NCBI GenBank assembly: GCA_036897485.1
Contig: JAYMTF010000175.1
Span: 1-47,465, forward strand
Direction of reading: 5' to 3'
Origin: Pelargonium nanum
Taxonomy: Eukaryota; Streptophyta; Magnoliopsida; Geraniales; Geraniaceae
Length of the DNA: 47,465 nucleotides
The notes under the pieces were generated by a model, which saw only the letters and a program-made list of their open reading frames with translations, searched no databases and had not been told where the DNA came from. Both the position numbers and the translations under genes were made by a program. Positions 1-12,127 of this stretch are shown here, one piece after another. The stretch's first letter is position 1. Every line of letters starts with the position of its first letter.

Positions 1-766
1 TATATAATAATTTTGTATTAATAAAATTAAACCGTTATTTTTATATAAAATAAATCTAATAATTTTCTTTATTAAAAATAAATCTGTTCCTATAAGATAT
101 TACATATAAAAAAAATTAATAAAAAAATATTTACGTATCCTAACGAATCGTATCCTACTATTTTTAAAAACTGCGAATCGCGTCACGAATCGTGTCGCGT
201 GTCCGAAATCGGTGCCTCATAGACGATGCCTTATCACGTATGGGGGTTTCTGGTGAATGCTTTTTTACCTTCATTTATTATTTTATTTTTTGCTTTGTGG
301 TTTGTGCATACATAAACCTTGTAAACCATCTTAGGATCCCGATTTGCTGGTACAAAACGAGTTTCTTTTCTCTTTAGCCGAATTTGTGTCTGAGAATATG
401 TAATCCATTATGTTCTCTCACGTGTTAAGAGTGTAATTTTCTAGTTTATTTCATAATTATATTGGTAAGTGGCTGATTTTATATGACTTTTTTTTTCTCA
501 CTTTGATTTGGACTTGGTGTTATATTCTTTTTCACCTGTTTTGGGTTTCAACAACCTTAAATATAATGCACTCTGTTCTACAGTGATGGGCACTCATTGT
601 CGTTGATTTACTATATTCAATGTTTTTCTTCTTGATGATGAATCAGCACCCTTCCAGTTTATTCCATTATTGATTACTTCGGTGTACTGTATGGGATTTT
701 GACCTAATTTGCATCTATCTGAGTTGTACTTTTCTACTTGGCGCTAAATCTTCTCTATTTTGGCAG
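1..766 (+). other. AT-rich sequence upstream of the first visible CSN1 exon (probably intron)
   Basis: This stretch precedes the first CSN1 exon that I can recognise, and that exon starts inside the protein. It is therefore most likely intron, or contains exons too diverged to see. I found no reading frame matching the upstream CSN1 region. The first 200 bases are very AT-rich and then turn into short CG-containing near-repeats (cgaatcgtatc, gcgaatcgcgtc, acgaatcgtgtc) around 143-205. The role of these is unknown. Confidence 0.5.
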
Positions 767-2869
767 TTCTTAGAAACAGGTCCTGAATTGGGAAGCCTGT
801 ACAATGAAGTGATTGCACCTCAAGATGTTGCAACATATGGTGGACTTTGTGCACTTGCGAGTTTCGACCGAACTGAGTTGAAGGCATCTATTTAGTGTTT
901 TTCCTACTACTTCTGTATTTCTTAGCAATGTTCGATTGAAAATGTTGCAACACTGATTCCTAATTTTATTTTTTCACATTTTCTTTTGGCAGAATAAAGT
1001 AATAGACAATTTCAACTTCCGGAATTTCTTAGAGTTAGTACCTGAAGTAAGGGAGCTTATTCATGATTTCTACGCAAGGTACGCTTGATCTCTTGGTTTT
1101 TTATGTGCAAAGTATGTTTCTCATCTTGGTCAATGCTTGTAGAATTCTGCTATTTGATAGAAAAAGACTTAATTACTATGGAAAAGAAATAAAATTGTTA
1201 TAGGGACTGGAGTCATGTCAATGTGGTTGAGTTTAAGATTCATTAGACATAGGCCTAGTGTACTTTTGAACCTATTTTGGTTAATGTATATTTGGTGCGG
1301 ATGACACTGGCCTGCAGACCACAGCCAGTTTAATTATATGATTCTAAGTATGTGAATGTATTGACTATGTTTTTGAAGATACTATCGTGATTTGGCTGAT
1401 TTCCAACTATGGTTTTGATCAACTTTATAATTTACATTCTTATATAATAAGTGGGTAGTACGTCAAAGCATTCCAACTTCCAAGAATTCTATTGAGTTTC
1501 TTATTTTTTTTGCATAAAATGGACTGATCTGATGATACTTGTTGCAATTGTTTACTGTATGGATAACTTTGGTTGTGAGCCCTTGAAGGAAAACATATTT
1601 CCCCTCCCCCTCCCCCTCCCCTTTCTTTAAGGCAAAGAGAGTGAACATGGAACGACAATAAAAAGATGGGTGATGGGTGAGAAATTTAGTAGGCTAATAT
1701 ACTGTTGAAGTTCTTTTCCCCCCTACGTGATTTTATGAAGTTGATGGAGAACAGTTCTTGAAGCATGTGCAGTCAATTATGTTGAAATAATTCAATCCCG
1801 TGATATCGATTATACAAAATTATGAATGCACCCGTGCCTCTTATGATTCAACTTTCTGTGAGTGCTGGTAATATATTTTCTTGTATTTTGTTCTGATACT
1901 CGAGTTTTTCTGTGTCATTGCAGCCATTATGCATCATGTCTGGATTACCTTGGAAATCTTAAAGCCAACTTGTTGCTTGACATTCATTTACATGATCATG
2001 TTGAAACGCTGTACAATCAAATCCGTCACAAAGCCCTCATCCAGTATACACATCCATTTGTGTCTGTGGATTTGAACATGATGGCTAATGCTTTCAAAAC
2101 AACTGTTGCTGGACTTGAGAAAGAACTTGAAGCTTTAATTACCGAAAACCAAATACAGGTGCCTTTTAAATTGCTATTTTGTTTGTCGTTTTCCTTTGTA
2201 ATCTGAGATCTTATTTAGGGTTGAATAAGTAGTAATAAGCAAGCGAGCAGATCATCTGGAGAGTGCAATCACGCATGTTTTGCATGTCCATTTTTCTACA
2301 TTTCATAGTCACACAGGCTAGTATAGTAGTATCTTTATATATATAATCTAAGTATAATATTTTTTGGCTTAGCCTAAGCCAAACCAATGAGAACTTGCTC
2401 ACTTATACCCACCTAAGTGAATTTGTGTGAGTGAAGCGACCTGCTGGATCCAAACATTTTAAATGTCAAAATCTCATTGGTGGCTTAGCCTAAGCCAAAT
2501 TATTCTTGGCTTAGGATCCTATATATATATGTAGTTATTGGAGGCATAGCTATGTGACATGGATTCATGGATCTATCCCCCACTCGCTATGGTAGATTGG
2601 GGATAATGGTGATAATGAAACTGTTTAACATCCAGAGCTTCTACTCCCTTATGTTGATACCTCATTCAGCTAATATACTTTTGCTTCTGCAGGCTCGGAT
2701 TGACTCTCACAACAAAATTTTGTATGCACGGCATGCGGATCAAAGGAATGCTACTTTCCAACGAGTTCTACAGACAGGCAGTGAATTTGACCGGGATGTC
2801 AAGGCAATGCTGCTAAGAGCGAACCTTATAAAGCATGAATACAATGTTAGAGCATCAAGGAAACTCTAA
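767..2869 (+). CDS. CSN1: COP9 signalosome complex subunit 1 (CSN1), 3' part of gene
   Basis: CSN1 (Arabidopsis FUS6/COP11) is a PCI-domain subunit of the COP9 signalosome, the nuclear complex that removes NEDD8/RUB1 from cullin-RING ligases and represses photomorphogenesis in the dark. Exons: 767-883, 993-1078, 1924-2158, 2693-2869 (stop TAA), giving the last 204 residues. Recognisable family segments are [16 protein letters not shown] and [13 protein letters not shown] in the first exon, [16 protein letters not shown] in the second, [15 protein letters not shown] and [13 protein letters not shown] in the third, and [19 protein letters not shown] plus the basic tail VRASRKL in the last. All phases join cleanly. 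The intron after 883 has a GC instead of a GT donor (GAAG|GCATCT); reading on would meet an in-frame TAG, and the joined protein keeps the family length across the junction. The N-terminal half is outside the window. The likely poly(A) signal is AATAAA near 3127. Identity is very sure; exon limits are sure. Confidence 0.95.
1601..1621. repeat. C-run hexanucleotide repeat (G-quadruplex/i-motif capable) in CSN1 intron
   Basis: Four C-runs (4, 5, 5, 4) separated by single T bases. The - strand therefore reads as four G-runs with one-base loops, which is the textbook pattern for a very stable G-quadruplex. It lies in the CSN1 intron 1079-1923, with the G-rich strand on the template side. Confidence 0.85.
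2335..2530. mobile_element. Short terminal-inverted-repeat element (MITE) in CSN1 intron, family 1
   Basis: Both ends carry the same inverted sequence: TTTGGCTTAGCCTAAGCCAA then CCAATGAGA near 2363-2392, and its reverse complement near 2472-2499. Each end is flanked by a run of TATATA. The inner inverted piece is itself a palindrome (GGCTTAGCCTAAGCC). No coding capacity. A related copy is at 17484-17745. It sits in the intron 2159-2692 of CSN1. Superfamily not determined. Confidence 0.65.
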
Positions 2870-4617
2870 ATTTTTATTTGAGATAGGATGGATCTGGGAT
2901 GTCTTGAAATTCAATTCATGAACTTGTGAGATCGACTCTTTGCAACAACTATCAACATATGATGGATCTTGTTTTTGTATATAGTTAAACTTGGCATATA
3001 AATTGCACTACTCATTCTTCATTTGATGCAAAACAGTTATGGTTATTCTTACTCAACTTTGTTATCGAATCTTCTCTGTGTTCACGGGCTGCTTTCCCTG
3101 TGCTGATCATCTGTTTCTATTCCAAATAATAAAAGCACAGGCATAATTTTTTTTTACATGAAATGCTTAGTCATCCGCAGGACTTAGTTATCACCTGTAT
3201 AGTTTTTAATGAACCGGAGGAACCCCTAGACGATCTTCCACCATTGCTAGTTGACCCTACTTGCAAGGTCACTTTATCAAATCAACCTCGTCCAAACCAA
3301 CCACATCAACTTCTAGGCTCACAAGATGACCAGATTCCGCTCGATAGAGCAACATAATACAAAAGAACAAGTATATAAGATACACGAACGATTTGGTCAA
3401 GATTGAAAGAACTAAAACGAACAACTATAAGTTTCATCATAATATTTATAACTAACGCTCAAAAACCGAAAGTGTTGGGCACGTACACGCCTATGCCCAA
3501 TAAGTGGGTCGTGCACTACGATGAGAGCCCGATGTTTGCCGCCAACAAAGTAAGAGATCACTAAAAGGGTAACAACGAACTAGACAAGAAGTGTAAATAA
3601 TATAAGACAAACAATACAATGGTAAGCACATATCCGTAGAAATTTCCAGCCTTCATTAAGTTGAATTTAACTTGAGCGTCAAATGAGTTTTCCCTAGAAA
3701 AAAAAAAGTTGTTTTGTAGGAAACATGTGATCAGGTGTCGAGGACAACTTGGTGGTATGACATAAGAAAAGTAGCATGCAGTAACAAATTCGGATTCGAA
3801 CAACTGGGATCTTCTAATATTTAAATGAGAAGATGAGCAATTCTTCTTCAAAAGTTATGTGGGACGAATTTTGTAATAAAAAAAATTAAAGTGGCACGTG
3901 ATCGAAAAGAAGAAATTTATGTTATTTTTAATTTTTCGAATGAGTTTTGAAAAATTAAGCATAACAATGTGTTTCAAGAAAGAGAAAACTTAAAAGAATT
4001 TCAGCTAAACTTTAAGTTGTTGATATTCAGTCATACTATTGTGGTGATAATGTCGTTGTAACTAGTAAATTAACACTTATATCCGTCCTAATAGATTTGT
4101 GGACGCGAAACACCCGCATGTATCCATTTTGTGTGTGTTTTGACTAAGTAATAATAAATTACGACAGGCTTATAGCTATCAAATTTGTACCATAGTTTTG
4201 ACTATGATAGTTTGTCTATCACCAGCAATGGAGACTTGTGTTTTGGATCTGCACAACCTTTCTATTCCTATATATGAAAGTAAAACAAATTAAATACAAA
4301 TAAATAATGATTTAATAATTGTATTAGTATTAGGTAATGTATTTATATGATTATTAAAAATGCTAACTTTGCCCAACAACAACTGACTGAGCAGTGACTG
4401 TGAGCACTTCACAATCACACATCAAAACAAGCAGCAACTCAGTCTCACTGGAGTGCACCACCACCGCCAAGAACCCAATCTCTCTCTCCTCCTCTATTTC
4501 CAAATCTCAAAATCAATCTTTTTTATTATTTAAAAACCTAGAAGAATTCCAATTCATCGATTCGATCCCCAAATGCGCTTTTGATTGATCGATCGATCGA
4601 TCAGATCTACGCAGATA
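2870..4617. other. CSN1 3' UTR and intergenic space to the QUA3 gene
   Basis: 2870 to about 3150 is probable CSN1 3' UTR. From 3150 to 4260 the DNA has scattered short frames with no recognisable protein. TATA-like sequence occurs at 4269-4275 and again near 4340-4347. From about 4380 a C/T-rich stretch is the probable leader of the downstream methyltransferase gene. No ATG in frame with that gene lies upstream of 4618. Confidence 0.5.
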
Positions 4618-7600
4618 ATGGGTCACCTCAATTTGGCCGCGTCCAAGCGAAACGCGCGGCAGTGGCGGCTTCTCGATCTGGTCTCCGCGGCCTTCTTCGG
4701 CCTCGTCTTCCTCTTCTTCCTCCTCGTCTTCACTCCGCTCGGCGACTCCCTCGCCGCCTCCGGCCGCCAAGCGCTGCTGCTCAACACGGCGGATCCGCTG
4801 CAGCGCCAGCGGCTCGTTGCCCTGGTGGAGCAGGGTCAGCAACGGACCATCGAAGCCTGCCCCGCCGACGACGTTGACTACATGCCCTGCGAAGATCCCC
4901 GGCGGAACAGCCAGCTCAGCAGGGAGATGAACTTCTACAGAGAGCGCCACTGCCCCTTGCCGGAGGAGTCGCCGCTCTGTTTGGTGCCACCGCCCGACGG
5001 CTACAAGGTTCCGGTTCAGTGGCCGGAGAGTTTGCACAAGGTATCTTGATTCATGCTCTTTACTTATGATTGTTGATCTAGAGTTTTGGATGTCTGTTAC
5101 TCTGGATCTTAGGACTGGAAGTGTAGACCTTGAAGTTGAGAATTCAGCTAGTTCAACTGTTACTGTTGTAGGGATTTACTAACCTGCATGATAAATTATG
5201 TGTTGGAAAGTATCAATTGGTATGGGCTTGGTTAATTTCTCATCATTTTGTTTGTTTGTTTCCAATTGATCTTGATCTTAGAAATAGCTAGGGGTTACTC
5301 AACCATTAATATTAAAGATAAATAATGTTCCTTTAAAACACATTAAATGTACAACTATTACAGTCAAGTGAAGTCAGACTCAGTATTTATAAATAATAAT
5401 AAAATTACAAAAACAAACTAGTTAGTCCGGACATTTGTCTCTTGAGTTATGGGCTTTACCCTAGAGGGAGGTATTGTAATCCAGTCATTTATGTTTGATT
5501 TGTTCCATACTTATTATTTTGTGGAGTTACTGATAATTAGTGAAGTGAAGTGAAGTGTTTTTCTTTTCCTTTCCTTTTGATTAAATGGAATTCATGGTGA
5601 TCATTGAAATTTATGTCCCCTTTTGTTGTAAGGTGTTTATATGTGTATTAAGTTCATGATTAGTGTAAACTGGGCTAACGATAGAAGTATAATGTTGTGT
5701 GCATGCATACACAATTTAGCAACTTCATGTTAATGATTGTAGAGAAATGCGTGCCATGATTTTTTAGTACTCCCTCCGTCCCAAGATGAGTGTCATGTTT
5801 ATCTTGCATATTTGTCCCAAGATGAGTGTTGTGTCATCTTTTAAGAAGTTAGTTATGCATAAATTACCTATAGTATTCCTATAATAAGTTGGTTAGTATC
5901 TTTTAAGTTTATTAAATACATGTCCATAGGGATGCTAGAGAAAATGTACAACATAACTTACTTCTCGTTAATTTTTCACAAAATAGAAACCAAAGACACT
6001 CATTTTGGGATGGGATGGACGGAGTATTTAAAATGTTGCAAGCTATATGAGTGTGGGTGGAAACCTTGTCTTCCAGTATGGCTCAATGCCACAATGGTTA
6101 ATGGGTTTTGCATTGGAAAAAGATAGTCTTGTTCAAAAGCAAGCTCGTAATTAATAAGCCAAATATGAAGTTTTCACAAATTGCATTACTCTTAGTTTAC
6201 CTTAGATGTGAATTATTCTTGTTTTTCTTCTATTCATTCGAGAAAATTATTGGTGGAGAAAACCAAAGAACATTCAAGTACAAGGGAGGTCCACGAAAGA
6301 AGCTAAAAAAGAATTATAAAGTAAAGTTTAAGCTATCCAAGAAATGGTCAATCCGTCATTAAAATAAAGCGACTGGAAAGGTGCATAGATTTCGTTATTT
6401 TCGAGCTAGAAATCTTCCTTTTCTTTCCCTCGTAAACATCACCTACTCCTAGTATTGGAGCTCCTATAAGTGCAGATCTTCCTATTCCCAGCAAATCTCT
6501 CCCAATGCAGAAAATTATATCTCAAACTTCCGGACCTAAGGCATGAAAGATGCATGTTTCCGGTTTCTTGGAAACCAAAAGAAAGTGAATATGCATCTTT
6601 GAATGTATCGAAGCTAATTTTTCTTAATCATGTTTAGATTATCATTCTATTTCATATTTAGAGATGGAAATATTGTTGCTACCAGTATAATTTCCTATCA
6701 TTTACATCAGCATTCCTTTAATTTTGTAAATATAATGTGCAGATATGGCATGCCAACATGCCACACAACAAAATTGCATCCAGGAAAGGTCATCAGGGAT
6801 GGATGAAAGAGGAAGGCCCGTACTTCATTTTCCCTGGTGGTGGAACAATGTTCCCAGATGGAGCAATACCATATATTGAAAAACTTGGACAATACATTCC
6901 TATAACTGGCGGAGTTCTGAGAACTGCTCTTGACATGGGATGTGGGGTGAGAACTCTCTTAGGTTCTTTCAAATTTATTGGTTATTGCTTACTAAGACCA
7001 AACAATTTAATTCTCTTTCAGGTTGCTAGTTTTGGGGGATTTCTGCTATCTAAAGACATCCTGACTCTCTCATTTGCTCCGAGAGATTCACACAAAGCAC
7101 AAATCCAATTTGCGCTTGAAAGAGGAGTACCTGCTTTTGTTGCCATGCTTGGCACTCGAAGACTCCCGTTCCCTGCATCCTCATTTGATTTGATGCACTG
7201 TTCTCGTTGTCTGATCCCTTTTACAGCCTACAGTGAGTTCCTTGTGGCATGTTGCCTTCAATAAACTGTGTACTCTTATTGCTTGCTCTTATTGACAAGA
7301 AACCTGGCTTTGCAGATGCGACATATTTCATGGAAGTGGATCGGTTACTTCGCCCCGGAGGGTACTTAGTCATCTCTGGCCCCCCTGTTCAATGGCCTAA
7401 ACAAGACAAGGAATGGGCAGATCTGCAGGCTGTTGCAAGGGCATTGTGTTATGAACTGATTGCAGTGGATGGAAACACAGTTATTTGGAAAAAACCTGAT
7501 GGAGATTCATGTCTCCCCAACCAAAATGAATTTGGGCTTGAATTATGCGATGCATCAGACGATCCAAGTTATGCATGGTAATATTTTTAGATTGCTCGCA

Positions 7601-9799
7601 CATTTTGTTTAAACCTTTTTCTTTAAGGATTTGCAATTGATAAGACTTTTAACCGTATTTTATTATTATTATTTCCTTTTCTTTTTTAAGCTATAATATC
7701 TTACCATGTTCATACTTTAATACCGTGTTAGAAAGTTCCAACTCTTAACCAGTTGCCTACTGCTGCCCAATGATAAGTTGTTGATAAATTATCAATTTTT
7801 AAGAAGATAATTAGCCGATTTTGTTATTCTAAGCTCAAGTTTTTTGCAGGTACTTTAAATTAAAGAAATGTGTGAGTAGGATATCTTCTGTCAATGCGGA
7901 TGCTGTCGGTTCAAATTCGAAGTGGCCAGATAGGCTAACAAAAGCTCCTTCAAGGGTCACACTCATGAAAAATGGTATTGATGTGTTTGAGGCTGACACT
8001 CGGAGGTGGGCAAGGAGGGTTTCTTACTACAAGAAATCTTTGAACCTGAAGCTGGGGACCCCAGCTGTACGGAACATCATGGACATGAATGCATTTTTTG
8101 GAGGTTTTGCGGCAGCACTCATATCTGATCCTGTGTGGGTGATGAATGTTGTTCCTGCTCGCAAGCTGTCAACACTAGGCGTAATTTTAGACAGAGGCCT
8201 CATAGGAGTCTACCATGATTGGTAAGCTATTATACTAGTCACTTTTGTTTCTGAAATGGAATTACATTTATAAAAGATTGAGACTGTTTATTTTTTCTAG
8301 TTAGCCACCTCTAAATTTGCTTTAACAACTTAGCTGGGCTAGTTGTCGATCTTACATTCCATGTCTCCATCATGATGTGCCACATACTTTTTATGTAGCA
8401 ATGCTCTGTAATGCATAATAGATTTTCATATGTGAATGTTCCGAAATCAAGTGCTGCGTTGTGCAAGTTATAGTAGTGTTTTTGACATCGATATTGGTTG
8501 ACTAAAATCTTCAATTTCCCTCTAGCATGTATTATGCTCTATTGGTCATGCCGGACAGCTTAAATCTCCTGTCTAGACTGAAGATTAAGGTTTTAAGTGT
8601 CAATGATTCACCTATATTTATGTTCTAGTACAAATGAGACCGGAACATTCCCTGAACCCAAGCTTCATTTTGTGCTCAAATTGTTTGTTTTATGTTCATA
8701 TTCAGGATGACGGTGTTAATTTTGCCATGATGTAGATTCAGTTCTTGCAGCTTTTTCTTTAACACTATTTGTGCTGCTTTGCAACTTTCTCTGTAACTCT
8801 AATTGTGTCGCTTTGCAATTTTTTCTGCTGATTTCATGTTTATTGCTGGTGTTATAGGTGTGAGCCTTTCTCAACATATCCTCGAACCTATGATCTCATC
8901 CATGTTGCTGGGATTGAATCTCTTACCAAAATTCCAGGTTCAGGGAAGAACAGGTATTTCTGGTGCAGCTGTTTCTTGATTTACTGAACTTCATTAAATC
9001 TAGCACTTCATAGATTTAAAATGATATATTAGAACATCATTAAAGGTTAACAACTGACAGATATTTTTCATAAAAAATAAGAGGGAAAAGAGAGAAGGTA
9101 ACTATTATTTTAATGGCTCCTCCCTCCCCTCGGATAGATATAGAATGAATAGATATTATGCTTTGTTAACTTGTATTATAATACTTAGTTTTTACTGCAG
9201 AAATATAGGCATGATACTATGATAGGGGTTGGGAATGGCAGGAAAAAATAATATTGGTGTCTGGAATTGGCTGTACAAAAGATCTCTTAATGAAGGCAGA
9301 TATCATATGGTTGCTTCTCTGTCTTAAAAATTAAAATTAACTTAACTGATTTATCAGTCGGGCAACAAAAAATTTATTGTCAATTACTCAATTTCAGTCA
9401 CTTTTTGAAAGTGAAGATGGCCATTGGAACTTTCAATATACAATCCAGTGCAGTTATTCTGGCATTCATAAAGGCATAACATGACGTAAATGTTATTTAA
9501 TAAAATATAAGAGTGTTTCTGAATGAATTGATATGCACTTTCTAATTACTAAGGACTACTATTGTGACTTGTTCAGGTGTAACCTTGTGGATCTGATGGT
9601 AGAGATGGATCGGATTTTGCGTCCAGAAGGAACAGTTATCATCAGAGATTCCCCCGAAGTGATTGAAAAAGTCAGTCGCATAGCTCATGCTGTAAGGTGG
9701 AGTACTACAATACATGAGCAAGAACCGGAATCACATGGAAGAGAAAAAATTCTTGTTGCAACCAAAACCTTGTGGAAGCTACCTTCTGCAGCTCACTAA
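4618..9799 (+). CDS. QUA3: Pectin methyltransferase, QUASIMODO3 type (PMT family, Golgi)
   Basis: Putative S-adenosylmethionine-dependent methyltransferase of the plant DUF248/PMT family, closest in my recollection to Arabidopsis QUA3 (At4g00740), a Golgi type II membrane protein linked to homogalacturonan methylation. Exons: 4618-5040, 6743-6946, 7022-7232, 7316-7577, 7850-8221, 8858-8953, 9577-9799; 596 aa against about 600 in the family. The start MGHLNLAASKR matches the family N-terminus, and no in-frame ATG precedes it. A single membrane anchor spans about residues 20-40, after a short basic cytosolic tail. SAM motif I LDMGCG closes exon 2 (about 204-209) and continues as VASFGG in exon 3. 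Other family signatures are MPCEDPRRNSQLSREMNFYRERHCP, shown here only as MPCEDPRRNS (exon 1), MHCSRCLIPF (exon 3), LLRPGGYLVISGPP (exon 4), RNIMDMNAFFGGFAA (exon 5) and VEMDRILRPEG (exon 7). Intron 1 (1.7 kb) holds a MITE. Nothing looks broken. Confidence 0.95.
5770..6024. mobile_element. Stowaway-like MITE in QUA3 intron 1
   Basis: The left end reads CTCCCTCCGTCCCAAGATGA and the right end is its imperfect reverse complement (...GGGATGGACGGAG). The element is flanked by TA on both sides (5768-5769 and 6025-6026), the Tc1/mariner target duplication. Length 255 bp, no coding capacity. The left subterminal sequence is partly repeated at about 5815-5830 (TCCCAAGATGAGTG). Confidence 0.85.
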
Positions 9800-11124
9800 C
9801 AGAGTCTGTTTGTAATGTAGGTATTTTTGCATTTCTTATTTCTTATTATTATTTTCAATATTTCTTTCGAAGTCAGATGTCATCTCTATGCATCAAACAG
9901 ATGCAGTTTTCTTCATTTCTCATTTGGTTAATTTATATCTAGGGATGGTAGAATTAGAGAAACACCGTGTACAATTCTATCTTATAAAATATGTTTACGA
10001 GCTACTAGATATAAAAATTTGGGTGTATTATTCTTGTTTCCTATCCCCAACTCAGCAACTCCCCCCAATGCATTTGATTATTTTCCTGTGTGTACCAATA
10101 TCTTTTGGACTTGTTTGTCTGCCTTTGATTGAATTCAGTTTTGTGTGTATACCTTTCTTGTTGACTTTTGAATTTTGTGTGTATACCATGAAAGTGATGC
10201 TCCATCTGTTTGTTGTAATATGTTTCTTACCATTCATATATCCAATAATTGTCAAATGAAGATGTGAAGTTGTATATTATGCTTGCTTGCATTCCTGTTG
10301 AAGAACCTTCAGCTATGTAGCTTAACTGTTTATATATAGAAATGGATCATTTTTGGGGATTTGATCCTTGGATTCTGTGAAAATATACATGAAAATTGCT
10401 TTGCTTGGACAAGAAGTGGCAAAGATATGGTGGAATAACAATGAGGTTACTAGTTTCAATCTCCAATATATATCCAATAATGAGTGGTCCTGTTGGATTG
10501 GATGCTAAGGAAACAGGAGTGGCATTAATGTAACACAGCATAAAGTTGGTGGAAGACCTTGTTTACATACATACTTGTTTAGAGTTTTAGACTTGGACTT
10601 CACATACTGACCTTTTTCTTTTCTTTTTCTTTATGTTCAGACCACAATTTGGCCATCTACATCTCACCATTTCCCATTTAGTTTATTTCTACTAAAGTGT
10701 TTCTTCTCCAAACTGTCCATTTGAGTATCTACTTCCACAAAACATGTATGTGTTAGAGATATTGACATATAACTAATTTCTTTTAAAAAATAAGAATGAA
10801 AAGGTTGTGTTTGGAGTGAGAGAGACTAGAATGAAGTTGAAGCTGAGTGTTGAATGTTGGAAGTCCAAGAAATACAAAATGGTGATTCACACTTTGACGT
10901 GTGTATTTATGTATGTATCCAATAGTGTCAAAATCTTGAATGGAGTGATCACATTGGGAGTCAAATGTTCTTATTATGGAGTCAACTGCTTCATACAATT
11001 GGCTTCATTTTCTTTTCAATTTTTTCATATATCCTTCACCAAATGAATCTAAGGAAGCTCAAGTTGTATCATCTTTGGGGAGAGGGATAAGCTTTAAGTG
11101 TGACTTATCCTTGAATAAGATTAG
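9800..11124. other. QUA3 3' UTR and intergenic DNA
   Basis: The 3' UTR probably ends between 9850 and 10300; I could not fix the poly(A) site. A short imperfect duplication of TTTTGTGTGTATACC occurs at about 10139-10190. The rest is AT-rich with short frames lacking any recognisable protein. Confidence 0.4.
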
Positions 11125-11210
11125 TTTGAGTGTGGTAAAACGGCTTAAAGGTGTCAACTGCGAGTTTGCGGATCTGCTCAAATACTCTATGGTTTAGAAA
11201 AAAAAAATAT
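11125..11210 (+). mobile_element. SINE fragment, family A (3' part, + orientation)
   Basis: GTGGTAAAACGGCTTAAAGG, then GTCAACTGCGAGTTTGCGGA, then a segment ending ATGGTTTAG and an A-run. It matches the 3' half of the intact SINE at 13166-13384 read on the other strand. The tRNA-like head is not preserved here. Confidence 0.6.
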
Positions 11211-11873
11211 CTTCCAAATGAAACCCTAACTACAAGTAAAGAATAAGATCTACAAACTTGGAAGTTTTTATAGTTAAAATTTTATCAAGTAGGTAGGAAA
11301 AAAAAAAGGAAAAAAGAGATAGAAAGAAGGTAAACTTGTATTAATCACTAATTAAAAACCACAAGGTAAATTCATTAATTGTTGGATTGGCAAAAGGAGT
11401 TTGTGATTGAGATTTTTGCCTGTTGAAATGGTTGTTTAGTGGGCAAAAGCAATTTAGAATAGGGGAAGACATATCCATATATATTGAGTTTGTAGTAAAT
11501 GGTATCCAAAAGAAGAGTGACTCAAAAAATGTGCATTTGTTTTAGTGTGGTGGTAAAGTTATTGGCATTGATGATTCATGGAGTTGAAAGAGAGGTAGTG
11601 CCAAAATTAATTGAAGTTTAAATTAATGGAGTGGAGGTTCACTTCTGATTCTGGCTGTTCCAGCTTGTTAGGATGTCCACACCACCAACTGCTCACCTTT
11701 TGTTTTCTTTTTCCTTCATACACTTAAATAAAATACTCCTAATAATTAACCATCAACTCATGAATATGACAATTTGCTTGTTCTGTTCTACATGGAATTG
11801 GAAGTTTTGGAACCCATTCATGATCATTCATAAAATCACTCATGTGAGCTCTCTACTTCGTGTAAATACATCG

Positions 11874-12127
11874 CACTCTCTCCGTCGTAAAATAAGTATA
11901 CTTGTTTATGAATTTGGTTTGACTAAAGAGAAGTTGGTGTTTTATGATTACGTTTACATCTACATGAGCATGTGTGCTAACAAACTCATGAGGTATTAAC
12001 TAACTTAATGTAGAGATGTTATTGATAATTCATGTTTGAACTAACTTCCTAAAACGAAAATGTGACACTCATATTGGAGCAAAAATGTAAGGCAAGCATA
12101 ACACTCATTTTGTGACGGAATGAGTAT
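11874..12127. mobile_element. Degraded Stowaway-like MITE
   Basis: The left end contains CTCTCCGTCGTAAAATAAG and the right end ACTCATTTTGTGACGGAATG, the reverse complement of a Stowaway-type terminus. Length about 254 bp, nearly the same as the QUA3 intron copy. The ends are diverged and the TA duplication is not clear. Confidence 0.6.

Noticed and set aside
4513-5037. 174-codon frame on the - strand opposite QUA3 exon 1
   Set aside because: Shadow of the GC-rich first exon; the + strand frame is the conserved one.
9888-10259. 123-codon frame after QUA3
   Set aside because: A hydrophobic translation of T-rich 3' UTR/intergenic sequence; no motif.
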